A DNA stretch of 64,000 bases from an uncultured Flavobacteriaceae bacterium (GCA_943842245.1 CALTAJ010000002.1:186001-250000), one strand, 5' to 3'. Shown: positions 47,160-55,111, counted from the first letter of the stretch. The notes: generated by a model not told the origin, from the sequence alone. Program-made: numbers and translations.

Positions 47160-47190
47160 ACCCCCAATTTATAGTGGGGGTTTCTTTTTT
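47160..47190 (+). terminator. Rho-independent terminator after the small-peptide genes
   Basis: ACCCCCA (47160-47166) pairs perfectly with TGGGGGT (47175-47181) around an 8-nt loop and is followed by TTTCTTTTTT. The reverse complement of this area resembles the 3' end of the zinc-ribbon gene at 55112 (see findings), and it encodes the last codons of the convergent ORF 47169-47363. Confidence 0.8.
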
Positions 47191-47363
47191 GAGTTTAAGT
47201 TCATTAAATAGAATGAAAAAAACATTAGTAGAACTCCTATAATTGTTGGAATTAATTCATAATCTCCAAAAAAAATATCGCTACCTATTGCAATGAAAAA
47301 TCCAATAAAGAAAACACCCATATTGTTTCTAACTAAATATTCCATTTGCTTTTTAAAATTCAT
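47169..47363 (-). CDS. Small two-span membrane protein
   Basis: This 64-residue protein has two hydrophobic segments (MGVFFIGFFIAIGSDIFFG and LIPTIIGVLLMFFSFYLMN) joined by an acidic turn and a basic C-terminus (SKKKPPL) encoded by the terminator of the convergent transcript. A TAGCTTAA element sits 4 nt before the ATG, close to the leaderless pattern. Function unknown. Confidence 0.6.
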   Translation of the reverse strand: MNFKKQMEYLVRNNMGVFFIGFFIAIGSDIFFGDYELIPTIIGVLLMFFSFYLMNLNSKKKPPL

Positions 47364-47569
47364 ACTATTAAGCTAAAAAAATATTAATTACGGAATTCGC
47401 AATTTCTGCTGAAGTTATTTTACTGTGTTTAAATTAAAATATAGCACAAATATACCCAAAATACAGCGAGAAAAAGTCATTTAGGATTCCGGAGAAACCT
47501 TGATTCGAAACCCTTTTAAACAAGTATTTTTTGGAGCTGTATCTATGTTATATTTTCAATTTTTATGAT

Positions 47570-47746
47570 ATGAGTAAATTTTGGATAATTGTTGGATATA
47601 TTTCAGGTGTAGGATATATAGCTTTAATAATTTATAACATTGTAAAATCTGAATTCATTGCAGCAATTGGTCTTTCTCTTTTATTCTACTTTGTTTGGCT
47701 TGCCCCAAATATGGTGAAAATCAAAAATTTGATTAAATTCCTTTAA
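47570..47746 (+). CDS. Small two-span membrane protein
   Basis: I start at ATG 47570 (MSKFWIIVGYISGVGYIALI), not the track's TTG 47531, since the extra 13 residues are not protein-like. The 58-residue product has two spans (residues 4-21 and 28-46) and a basic tail. It lies 17 nt upstream of the secreted hydrolase. Function unknown. Confidence 0.6.
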   Translation: MSKFWIIVGYISGVGYIALIIYNIVKSEFIAAIGLSLLFYFVWLAPNMVKIKNLIKFL

Positions 47747-47763
47747 AATTTAAATACTTTTAA

Positions 47764-49047
47764 ATGAACAAACTATCACTTATATTTCTCATACCACTAC
47801 TTTCTTTTGGACAATCTCAGCTCAATTCTTTTTATATAGGTGATCCACTACCTGATGCTCCTAAATTATCTGCAAGAGGAAATTTCAAAGTTGGTGTTAA
47901 AACAATTAAGGTTGTTAACCCTCATCAAATAGATATATTAAGTAGTAGTAAGGAAAAAACTGTTTTATATGACCGTTCTTTAACACTTGAAATATGGTAT
48001 CCTGCTAGCCTTGAGAATGACGAAAAAGAGGAGGTCGTTTACGATCAGGTAATGGGAGATTTTACAGTTCCCATGAGACCTATAATTCCATTTAAATTTA
48101 AAGGTAGAGCAAGTCGCGATGCATCTACTGATTCATCTAAAGGTCCTTATCCTTTAGTTATTGTTTCCCATGGTTACCCAGGATCTAGATTAATGCTTAG
48201 CTATTTGACTGAAAATCTAGCTTCAAAAGGATATGTTGTAGTTTCAATTGATCACACAGACTCAACATTTCAAGATGCAACGAATATAATTAGCACATTT
48301 TTAAACCGAAGCTTAGATGACCTTTTTGTGTTGAATGAAATCGCAAGACTCAGTACCGATTCTTCTTCTTTTCTAATGGGACTTGTAAATTTTGATAATT
48401 CTGGACTTATCGGTTATTCGATGGGAGGCTTTGGAGCAATAAATATTGCGGGTGGAGGATATAGTGATCAAGCAGTCAAATTATTTACTGCTTTCTCAAA
48501 TGGGAATAATGCTCTTGAAAAAAGAAAAATGGGGAATCCAGATTATATCAATTCTTTTGACAACCGATTTAAAGCAGTAGTTGCAATGGCTCCGTGGGGA
48601 ATGGAAAATGGAATTTGGGATGCAGAAGGACTCAAAGAGGTTAAAATACCAACCTTTTTTGTTGCTGGGAGTAAAGATGATATTTCAGGCTATGAAAAAG
48701 GGGTTAAAGCAATTTATGATGGTGCTGTAAATGCTGAACGTTATTTGTTAACTTATGTAAATGCGCGTCACAACATAGCTCCCAATCCTCCTACAACAGA
48801 AGTTATGGCTCCAGGGCTCCATATCGATGAATATTTACGCTATGCAGATTCTGTTTGGGACCAACGTAGAATCAATAATATCAATCAGCACTTTATTACT
48901 GCATTTTTGGGAGTGAAACTAAAAAAAAATACAGATTACTTACCCTACCTAGATGCTAAAGGATTTGACAAACAAGACCCTTGGGAAGGATTTTTACCAA
49001 GAACATCAGTAGGTTTGGAGTTTAGGATGGATTCACCAGCTCAATAA
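47764..49047 (+). CDS. Secreted alpha/beta hydrolase (PAF-acetylhydrolase/dienelactone-hydrolase-like)
   Basis: This 427-residue protein has a short signal peptide (LSLIFLIPLLSFGQSQ). The hydrolase core shows VIVSHGYPGSRL (oxyanion loop), VVVSIDHTDSTF, the nucleophile elbow LIGYSMGGFGAINIAGG and VAGSKDDISGYE (acid), with a late His in NARHNIAP. The layout follows the PAF-AH-like family, whose members cleave short acyl or lactone esters. Substrate unknown. Confidence 0.85.
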   Translation: MNKLSLIFLIPLLSFGQSQLNSFYIGDPLPDAPKLSARGNFKVGVKTIKVVNPHQIDILSSSKEKTVLYDRSLTLEIWYPASLENDEKEEVVYDQVMGDFTVPMRPIIPFKFKGRASRDASTDSSKGPYPLVIVSHGYPGSRLMLSYLTENLASKGYVVVSIDHTDSTFQDATNIISTFLNRSLDDLFVLNEIARLSTDSSSFLMGLVNFDNSGLIGYSMGGFGAINIAGGGYSDQAVKLFTAFSNGNNALEKRKMGNPDYINSFDNRFKAVVAMAPWGMENGIWDAEGLKEVKIPTFFVAGSKDDISGYEKGVKAIYDGAVNAERYLLTYVNARHNIAPNPPTTEVMAPGLHIDEYLRYADSVWDQRRINNINQHFITAFLGVKLKKNTDYLPYLDAKGFDKQDPWEGFLPRTSVGLEFRMDSPAQ

Positions 49048-49078
49048 CAGCACAAATACATCGAAAAAAAAGTTTCTA

Positions 49079-49993
49079 TTACTCCAAATAAAAGTTGAAA
49101 AAACTGAAAATTTTTTCCTCTAAATTTAAATAGTTTGGATACCCATGCCCTCCATTTAGATATGAGTACATCCAAACTTGATTGTCTGATTTGGAGGAAC
49201 TATATTTTTCAATTGCGACAAGTGTTTTTTCATTTGAATCAGTACTAATTATTGTATCTCTAATGACTTTATCATGTTGAATCTGCTTTAACCTAAAATT
49301 AATCATTGCTTTTGTAGAAAGATAAGGTCCATATCCCTGCGAATCATTCATATCTCCATCCCAAAGAGTAATGGGATCATTTGTGCCATTAAGCATTAAT
49401 GTTGGTATTGAGCTTGCATTTTGACAATTATTGTAAAACTCATCCATAAAACAACTTATTATGGGAGCTGTTGCTTTAAAAAGTCCATCTGTTTCACAGC
49501 TTAATAAATTGCAAAAATCACCACCATTTGAAAATCCTGTCATAAAAATATTTTTTTTACTAAGCTGATATTCTGACTGAAGCTTTTCGATAAGTTTTAC
49601 AACAAACTTGACATCATCAACTTTAAAATCTTTATGAAAAGTATAACCTACTTGCCAGAATGCATTTTTGTCTTCATCAATTAATCCCTGGGGATAGCAA
49701 GCTATAAAACCATTCTTGTCCGCTAATTGATTAAAATTAGTAGTTTTTATAGTATTCAATGCATTTCCAGAATAGCCATGAAAAACCATTATTAAAGGGG
49801 CATTATTAGGAAGATTATTAGGGATATGCAAGTAATATTCACGTTTGATTGAGTCTACTGAAATTTTATATGGATTATTAATATCATTCTCCATTTTTTT
49901 TAAATGGTAATCTAACTTAGTTGAAAAACCAAAAGCACTTAACAATGACATGAAAATTAATGCTATGCAGCCGATAAGTAATTTTCTATTCAT
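49079..49993 (-). CDS. Secreted PHB-depolymerase/feruloyl-esterase-like hydrolase (LpqC type)
   Basis: This 304-residue protein begins with a signal/anchor (LLIGCIALIFMSLLSAFGFS). It has LIMVFHGYSGNALNT, FIACYPQGL, the serine elbow FMTGFSNGGDFCNLLSCE, LNGTNDPITLWDGD (acid) and GGHGYPN (His), matching the PHB-depolymerase/LpqC esterase family. It is convergent with the hydrolase at 47764. The transcript is probably leaderless: TAGCTTTG lies 4 nt before the ATG. Confidence 0.85.
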   Translation of the reverse strand: MNRKLLIGCIALIFMSLLSAFGFSTKLDYHLKKMENDINNPYKISVDSIKREYYLHIPNNLPNNAPLIMVFHGYSGNALNTIKTTNFNQLADKNGFIACYPQGLIDEDKNAFWQVGYTFHKDFKVDDVKFVVKLIEKLQSEYQLSKKNIFMTGFSNGGDFCNLLSCETDGLFKATAPIISCFMDEFYNNCQNASSIPTLMLNGTNDPITLWDGDMNDSQGYGPYLSTKAMINFRLKQIQHDKVIRDTIISTDSNEKTLVAIEKYSSSKSDNQVWMYSYLNGGHGYPNYLNLEEKIFSFFNFYLE

Positions 49994-50005
49994 GCCTCAA
50001 AGCTA
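49994..50005 (-). promoter_or_regulatory. TAGCTTTG box 4 nt before ATG 49993
   Basis: On the minus strand TAGCTTTG (50005-49998) is followed by AGGC and the ATG. A run of T's precedes the box. Same spacing as the other leaderless starts. Confidence 0.65.
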
Positions 50006-50089
50006 AAAAAATCTGTTGATCTTATCTTAGCCTATTTATCGATAAGGTTTTTTGTAGATTAGCAACTTATTAATCATAAATCATTTAAA

Positions 50090-50779
50090 ATGAAAAAGAT
50101 ATTATTCATAGTAGCTATATTTTCAGTTACAACTTTATTTTCTCAAAATACTTTTCAATTATGGAATTTTAATGCTAAAGATGGAATGGAAGAATCAATT
50201 GCAAATCTCGCAGATAAGCAGTGGGGCGATTCTAAATTCAAATCAGGTGGAATTCAAATTGAAAGAATTGGACACGGGGATAACCCTTGGTCTCACAGAA
50301 TTATCCTCTTTGGAGAAGTTGACAAAATTGGAAGAGTAGATGGAGAGGTTGAAGAGTATGAATGGCAATTATTTCAAGAGAAACTAAATAATCTTGTCGA
50401 AGAATGGGGAACTTCTTATGCTGGAAGGTTTTTGAGTGTTGAGGGCGGTTCTTGGATAGATTTCCCTTATGTTCAAATATATGATTTAAAGCTAGATAAC
50501 CCGGTAGCATTTAAAAAAGCTCACGACAAATTAGTTAAACAAACTTCAAAGACAAGAGGTGACCGACCCGTTGCATTTGGAACTTATGATATCGGAGGTG
50601 GTAAAGATGTTTCTCATTGGGTTGCTGTTGGTGCTAAAGATTTTAATGACTTAATATCTCAAAAAGCTTTAGAAGATGAATATGTAAGTGAATGGGCTGA
50701 ATGGTCAAAAAACAATGGAGGAGCTGTTTCGTCTTCAAACTATACAATTTCAGTTCTTGCTGCGTATCCAAATGAATAA
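50090..50779 (+). CDS. Secreted protein of unknown function, two-domain alpha/beta-barrel-like
   Basis: This 229-residue protein has a signal peptide (KILFIVAIFSVTTLFSQ). Two similar halves each start with a hydrophobic/aromatic strand (TFQLWNFNAKDGMEES and YVQIYDLKLDNPVAFKKA) followed by a helix, as in tandem dimeric ferredoxin-like folds. It has no recognised catalytic motif. Its upstream leader TTATTAATCATAAATCA is shared with the gene at 56441, and its style resembles the protein at 55579. A strong terminator follows at 50813. Confidence 0.7.
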   Translation: MKKILFIVAIFSVTTLFSQNTFQLWNFNAKDGMEESIANLADKQWGDSKFKSGGIQIERIGHGDNPWSHRIILFGEVDKIGRVDGEVEEYEWQLFQEKLNNLVEEWGTSYAGRFLSVEGGSWIDFPYVQIYDLKLDNPVAFKKAHDKLVKQTSKTRGDRPVAFGTYDIGGGKDVSHWVAVGAKDFNDLISQKALEDEYVSEWAEWSKNNGGAVSSSNYTISVLAAYPNE

Positions 50780-50812
50780 TAATAGATAGTTTAATTTTTA
50801 ATTAGACGATCC

Positions 50813-50843
50813 AAAAAGTCCCTTCTAAACGAAGGGACTTTTT
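50813..50843 (+). terminator. 13-bp perfect terminator hairpin
   Basis: AAAAAGTCCCTTC pairs with GAAGGGACTTTTT around a 5-nt loop, ending the transcript of the secreted-protein gene 34 nt after its stop. A/T arms allow function on both strands. Confidence 0.85.
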
Positions 50844-51070
50844 GTGTTATATCAAATAGTAAAAACTAGAGGCTGATTTTCAAATCCCTTCCATTTAAAA
50901 GATATGAGAATTTTAAGAGAACAATAAATCAATTCATTTTGGAATATCTAATTTCTATTCGTTTACGATTGTAATTCTTAATTGCCTTTATAAAAATTTC
51001 AACATATGAGTTTTTTAGAATACTTTAGTTTTAATCTTTATATCAATTCAAAACAGTTTAATTTAATTAT

Positions 51071-51457
51071 ATGATTCCAGAAAAAGTTGCATTTCTTCTT
51101 GTTTTAGTTTTCTTTTTAATTGTTTTTATTCAAAGTGGCTTAGACAAAATCTTTGACTACAAAGGAAACTTGAACTTCTTGAAAGATTTATTGAAAATTT
51201 ATTTTTCGCCGACATTAATTGAATTAGCCTTAATTTCAGTTACTATTTTGGAATTAACTTCTGGAATATTGTGTCTAATCGGAATTATCAATTTTGTTTT
51301 TAACGACTCTAATTTTATTGGATTACTCGGACTGATTATTGGGTCTATTGCTTTGTTAGTTCTTTTATTTGGTCAGCGTGTTTCTAAAAATTATGATGGT
51401 GCAAAAACAATAGCTATTTATTTTATTCTAGCAATGATTGGCATTTCATTTGCCTAA
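51071..51457 (+). CDS. DoxX-like membrane protein
   Basis: This 128-residue protein has four hydrophobic spans. The first carries the DoxX-type FIQSGLDKIFDYKGNLNFLKD segment, followed by SPTLIELALISVTILELTSGILCLIG, as in DoxX-family proteins. DoxX proteins are small membrane oxidoreductase-associated subunits; the partner is unknown. The upstream 290 bp hold no other gene that I can support. Confidence 0.75.
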   Translation: MIPEKVAFLLVLVFFLIVFIQSGLDKIFDYKGNLNFLKDLLKIYFSPTLIELALISVTILELTSGILCLIGIINFVFNDSNFIGLLGLIIGSIALLVLLFGQRVSKNYDGAKTIAIYFILAMIGISFA

Positions 51458-51476
51458 TTATATAAAATCCTAAGTT

Positions 51477-51508
51477 AGTCTCTTTAGATAATTGCAAGAG
51501 GCTTTTTT
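51477..51508 (+). terminator. Terminator merging into the next promoter
   Basis: AGTCTCTT pairs with AAGAGGCT (one G-T pair) and is followed by TTTTTT G and directly by TATATTAG, a near -7 box, 5 nt before ATG 51523. Confidence 0.65.
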
Positions 51509-51522
51509 GTATATTAGAAAGT

Positions 51523-51720
51523 ATGAAAAATATAGTATTAATTTTATTTTATTTTCTTCAAGAAGTTAAAGATGAAGTTGAAGGATTTTCAGAATTAAAT
51601 GATGTTGACTGGAGTGCTTTCCCTATTTCTGAAGAATTTGGTGCTTGGATTCCAATTGCCTTAGTGTTTATTGTATTTTTTGGGTTTAGATTTTTGGCTA
51701 AAACAATTGAAAGAAGCTAA
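51523..51720 (+). CDS. Small membrane protein with acidic N-terminal half
   Basis: This 65-residue protein has a weak hydrophobic start (KNIVLILFYFLQ), an acidic middle (EVKDEVEGFSELNDVDWSAF) and a single strong span near the C-terminus (AWIPIALVFIVFFGFRFLA). The start is 5 nt after a TATATTAG element. Family not recognised. Confidence 0.6.
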   Translation: MKNIVLILFYFLQEVKDEVEGFSELNDVDWSAFPISEEFGAWIPIALVFIVFFGFRFLAKTIERS

Positions 51721-51747
51721 AAGAAAATCTTAATATCAAATTTCACC

Positions 51748-51771
51748 CCCTTTTAATCGAAGGGTTTTTTT
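51748..51771 (+). terminator. Terminator directly abutting a -7 box
   Basis: CCCTT/AAGGG around TTAATCG, then seven T's. The T-tract runs straight into TAACTTTA (51773-51780), the box of the next gene. Confidence 0.7.
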
Positions 51772-51784
51772 GTAACTTTACAAA

Positions 51785-51973
51785 ATGAAAAAATACACTA
51801 ATAGAACTGCAATAATTCTCTATTTGAATCTTTTAATTGGACTTGTACATGGACTTCATGAATTCGAGTTGATAAATTTTGTTCCAGACTCTTACTATTT
51901 TATAATCCCTATATCTTTTTTATCCACTTTTGCTCTATGGAATGGCTTATTAGTTGTTGATAAAAACAAATGA
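51785..51973 (+). CDS. Small two-span membrane protein, leaderless
   Basis: This 62-residue protein has two hydrophobic segments (AIILYLNLLIGLVHGLHEF and YYFIIPISFLSTFALWNGLL) and a basic end. TAACTTTA lies 4 nt before the ATG. Its C-terminal half resembles that of the protein at 56996 (YYF then a hydrophobic span with LW and a basic tail), so the two may be distant relatives. A 31-codon ORF overlaps the stop (ATGA, 51970) but I do not support it. Confidence 0.6.
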   Translation: MKKYTNRTAIILYLNLLIGLVHGLHEFELINFVPDSYYFIIPISFLSTFALWNGLLVVDKNK

Positions 51974-52179
51974 TTCAAGTTCCAATCTATTCTATTGATA
52001 CCCTTGCAAGTGTAACGGATCCTGTGATCATTCTAAGGCATATGAAGATGCAGGAAAGATTTTAAGCCTGTTACAACAAAAGATATTCTCATTGATTTCT
52101 ATCTGAAAACAAAATATTGTCTAAAAAAGTAAAGCTTTAAATAGGACTTTAATGACCTTTTAATCTATTGCTTTTTTTG

Positions 52180-52191
52180 TAATTTTGGGGT
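52180..52191 (+). promoter_or_regulatory. TAATTTTG box 4 nt before ATG 52192
   Basis: A perfect TAnnTTTG box (52180-52187), preceded by a T8 tract, followed by GGGT and the ATG of the DUF411 gene. Confidence 0.7.
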
Positions 52192-52635
52192 ATGAAAAAA
52201 TATTACTTACTAATCATATCATTTTTAATTCTTTCTTGTAAGGAAGAGGTTAAAAATAAAAATATTGTTTATTTATCACCTGATTGTGGATGTTGTCACG
52301 ACTGGATTTCACATATGGAAAGCAATAATTTTTCTTTAGAAAAAAATATGGAATCCAACATGTATGATGTAAAGATTAATGCTGGTCTTCCAATTGATTT
52401 AGCTTCTTGCCATACAGCTATAATTAATGGTTATTTTATAGAAGGACATGTCCCTGCAAATGATATAAAAAGATTAATCGAAGAAAATCCCAATGGCATA
52501 ATTGGTTTAACTGTTCCTGGTATGCCAGCAGGAATTAATGTCCCAGGAATGGAGGTTAATAATGATAATGCAAATTTTGACGTATTAGCAATCGATTCGG
52601 AAGGAAAATCAAGTGTTTGGGCACATTATGAGTAG
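52192..52635 (+). CDS. DUF411 metal-binding lipoprotein
   Basis: This 147-residue protein has a lipoprotein signal (YLLIISFLILSC) and DUF411 features: SPDCGCCHDWISHME near the N-terminus, LASCHTAIINGYFIEGHVPA in the middle, and the C-terminal GLTVPGMPAGINVPGME. DUF411 genes often lie with copper-resistance genes and the conserved Cys/His/Met residues suggest copper binding in the periplasm. The message is probably leaderless. The cysteine-rich ORF at 52767 is convergent and 131 bp away. Confidence 0.88.
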   Translation: MKKYYLLIISFLILSCKEEVKNKNIVYLSPDCGCCHDWISHMESNNFSLEKNMESNMYDVKINAGLPIDLASCHTAIINGYFIEGHVPANDIKRLIEENPNGIIGLTVPGMPAGINVPGMEVNNDNANFDVLAIDSEGKSSVWAHYE

Positions 52636-52766
52636 ATAAAAATACTTTATCAAATAAATACACAATTAATAGACTTTACCCATCCCCTATTAATCAAAAG
52701 AGATTTGATATTTTGAAAGCAATAGATAGAGCCTTTTTGAGCTATTAGCTGAATTCGACTATTTAT

Positions 52767-52856
52767 TTAGCAATCACAACTTGAGCAAGAACAAGGTTCG
52801 CAAATACAAGCAGAACAGTTATGTTCTAAACAAGGCACACATTCACAATTACACAC
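52767..52856 (-). CDS. Cysteine-rich, metallothionein-like 29-residue peptide
   Basis: Not in the ORF track. From GTG 52856 the frame reads VCNCECVPCLEHNC then SACICEPCSCSSCDC and TAA. Eleven of 29 residues are cysteine, arranged as CxC and CxxC, plus one histidine: the composition of metallothioneins. In-frame codons upstream (KYDI) go to a stop five codons earlier, with no ATG. A TAATTTAG element sits 18 nt upstream. Binding of Cu or Zn is inferred from composition and from the DUF411 neighbour. Confidence 0.6.
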   Translation of the reverse strand: MCNCECVPCLEHNCSACICEPCSCSSCDC

Positions 52857-52992
52857 TATATCATATTTATCTTACTAAATTACAAAATGATTATTAGAGT
52901 TTGAATTAAGCGTAGTTTTAATACTAATGACTACTGAATTTAATAAATTTTTTATTGAAAATAATCCAAATCACAAGCCCTCACGAAAAATC

Positions 52993-53778
52993 CTAAAAAG
53001 ATTTAAGAAGTCCCCCATCAATAGGAATATTAGTCCCAGTAATATAGCTTGCTTGTTCTGATGCTAAAAAGCAAACTAGATTTGCGTATTCTTCAGGGCG
53101 TCCAATACGTTTGGCAGGAACAGAGTCCTCTAAAGCAGCTCTTACTTCACTTACAGGGATTCCCATTTTCTTTGCCTTTTGAGCATTGAGTTGAGCAATG
53201 CGTTCCGTATCAAAATACCCTGTTAATGTATTATTGATGGTAATGTTGTCTACAGCAATATCTAATGATACACTTTTTGCCCAAGTCACTAGGGCTGCGC
53301 GTAAACTATTCGAAAGAGACAAATAATTTAATGGTTCTCTGACCGATATAGATGCTACATTTATGATCCGTCCCCATTTTTTTTTCTGCATATGAGATAG
53401 AGCGAGATTAGTAGTTAAAACCGCACATTTAAATAATAAATCAAAGGCTGCTTGATAGTCATCAATACTTTTTTCTAGTGCGCCTCCGGCACTAGGTCCT
53501 TGAGTATTGTTGATTAAAATATCAACTGAATTATTCTTAAAATATTCCTTAATTTTTACAGTAAAATCTGTGAAATTTGAAAAATTAACAACCAAATATT
53601 GATGCTTTTGTCCTGAATTAGTAGTTAATTGGTTTACAACCTCACTTAAAACCATCTCACTTCTTGCCATTACAGTTACATTGGCTCCTGAAGCTGCTAG
53701 TTGTTCAGCTATTGCACGTCCAATTCCCTTGCTACTTCCACCTACCAGCGCATTTTTACCTTTTAAATTTATCTTCAT
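52993..53778 (-). CDS. SDR-family oxidoreductase with altered active site
   Basis: This 261-residue protein has the SDR cofactor loop (GGSSKGIGRAIAEQLAASGANVTVMARS), the NNTQGPSAGG segment for NNAG, and a C-terminal FLASEQASYITGTNIPIDGG. At the catalytic place the family has S...YxxxK; here SISVREPLNYLSLSNSLRAAL lacks the YxxxK pair, having S-N-S-L-R instead. This variation occurs in a subgroup annotated as FabG-like. It follows the cupin gene by 3 nt. Substrate unknown. Confidence 0.85.
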   Translation of the reverse strand: MKINLKGKNALVGGSSKGIGRAIAEQLAASGANVTVMARSEMVLSEVVNQLTTNSGQKHQYLVVNFSNFTDFTVKIKEYFKNNSVDILINNTQGPSAGGALEKSIDDYQAAFDLLFKCAVLTTNLALSHMQKKKWGRIINVASISVREPLNYLSLSNSLRAALVTWAKSVSLDIAVDNITINNTLTGYFDTERIAQLNAQKAKKMGIPVSEVRAALEDSVPAKRIGRPEEYANLVCFLASEQASYITGTNIPIDGGLLKSF

Positions 53779-53781
53779 TAT

Positions 53782-54093
53782 CTAACGGTATTCATTTCGA
53801 ACTGGACTAAACACATCCATTATTTCACAAGATGTTAAAGCTCTTCCACTGTGAGGAGAGTTAGAATTAATATGTACTATATCACCAGAAGTATATACTT
53901 GAGTATTTCCATTTAAAGTAAACTCAAATTTACCGTTAACTACATGCATAATTTGCTCATGATGGTGCTGATGGTCAGGAATTATTGATCCTTTTTCTAT
54001 ATTCCAAAAAGCCCAGCTTAGTTTTTGTCCGTGGATCATTTTTCCGTGACATCCCGGCATGATCTCCTTACTTTTTATTGTTGCTAAATTCAT
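53782..54093 (-). CDS. Cupin-domain protein
   Basis: This 103-residue single cupin has motif 1 IPDHQHHHEQIMHVVNGKFEF (metal His/Glu) and motif 2 GDIVHINSNSPHSGRAL with the last His. No signal peptide. It is the first gene of a two-gene unit with the SDR (3-nt gap), so it may act on or bind the same small molecule. Confidence 0.88.
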   Translation of the reverse strand: MNLATIKSKEIMPGCHGKMIHGQKLSWAFWNIEKGSIIPDHQHHHEQIMHVVNGKFEFTLNGNTQVYTSGDIVHINSNSPHSGRALTSCEIMDVFSPVRNEYR

Positions 54094-54353
54094 GATTAAT
54101 TTTTAAACAAAATACAACATGTGGTAAATTTAAAGTCATATTTATTCCTATTTTCTTTTATTAAGGTTGGACTGTTCTAATTTTAATTCTAGAGTTCTTA
54201 AATATTTTTTTTTAAAAAACTACAGCAGAGAAAAACTCACTTTTTAAATTATATATCTTAAATCAAATATGGATAATAGTTTTTCATTAATAGATAATTA
54301 CTATTAGATGAATTAAATATTATGGTTTTTTTGATACCGATATGGTATTAGAT

Positions 54354-55070
54354 TTATTTTTTTAGAAAAATCATGCAATGCTGCCAAGGAAGATTATCAA
54401 TATTTTCTTTGAGTCTGAAGCCAGCAGCTTCTAATTCTTTAACAGCCTGCTTTTCGGTCATTTTGTGTATTTTTTTTATAGGAACTTTTGAATCTTCTCC
54501 TCTATATTCAATCAAAAACAACTGTCCATTGGGTTTTAATGCATTCTTGATAGAGGCAATCATTTCCTTTGGAAAATTAAATTCATGATAAACATCAACC
54601 ATTAAAATTTTATCAACCGAATCTTTGGGCAAATAAATACTCTTATCGCTTCCAAGAATTGTTTCAATATTTCTAATTTTATTAGACTCTTTGGTCTTTT
54701 CAATTGCCATCAACATTTCTCGCTGAATATCTACTGCATAAACAAGACCTTGTTTAGCTAATGAAGCCATTCTAAATACATGATATCCAGAGCCAGCTCC
54801 AATATCTGCAATAGTATCATGGGATTTAATATTCATGTTTTGAATCAAATTAGAAACGTTTTCTTCTTTTTCTCTTTCGGATCTTTCTAGCCAACCAATT
54901 CCTTCATACCCCATTACATAAGCAATTTCCCTTCCCATATACCACTTCCCAATTCCATTAAAATCTCCTCTTTTAAAAATATATTTGCTATCAGTATTTA
55001 TATTTTGTCCTATACTCGCATTTGATATTAGAGCTGTAAAAAGGAATAAAAGAATATTGAATTTTTTCAT
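54354..55070 (-). CDS. Exported class I SAM-dependent methyltransferase
   Basis: This 238-residue protein has a signal peptide (FNILLFLFTALISNASIGQ) followed by a class I methyltransferase fold: DIGAGSGYHVFRMASLAKQG (motif I), VYAVDIQREML (motif II), DKILMVDVYHEF and LKPNGQLFLIEYRGED. Exported SAM-methyltransferases of this kind are seen in Bacteroidetes but the availability of SAM outside the cytoplasm is puzzling. TAGCTTTA lies 4 nt before the ATG. Confidence 0.85.
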   Translation of the reverse strand: MKKFNILLFLFTALISNASIGQNINTDSKYIFKRGDFNGIGKWYMGREIAYVMGYEGIGWLERSEREKEENVSNLIQNMNIKSHDTIADIGAGSGYHVFRMASLAKQGLVYAVDIQREMLMAIEKTKESNKIRNIETILGSDKSIYLPKDSVDKILMVDVYHEFNFPKEMIASIKNALKPNGQLFLIEYRGEDSKVPIKKIHKMTEKQAVKELEAAGFRLKENIDNLPWQHCMIFLKK

Positions 55071-55082
55071 AGAATAAAGCTA
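55071..55082 (-). promoter_or_regulatory. TAGCTTTA box 4 nt before ATG 55070
   Basis: Minus-strand TAGCTTTA (55082-55075), then TTCT and the ATG. Same geometry as the other leaderless starts. Confidence 0.6.
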
Positions 55083-55111
55083 AAAAACATAATGAGAAAT
55101 ATAAGGTTAAG

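Noticed and set aside
47470-47525. GGATTCCGGAG...GATTCGAAACCC resembling a tRNA T-arm
   Set aside because: No acceptor stem or anticodon arm can be folded around it.
51005-51073. 22-codon ORF overlapping the DoxX start (ATGA)
   Set aside because: Low-complexity and no promoter; the overlap alone is weak evidence.
51970-52065. 31-codon ORF overlapping the stop at 51973
   Set aside because: No promoter, no hydrophobic or compositional signature; likely chance or decayed.
54317-54353. Hairpin GATACC...GGTATT as a terminator for the methyltransferase gene
   Set aside because: On the minus strand it is followed by A's rather than T's, so a terminator is not supported.
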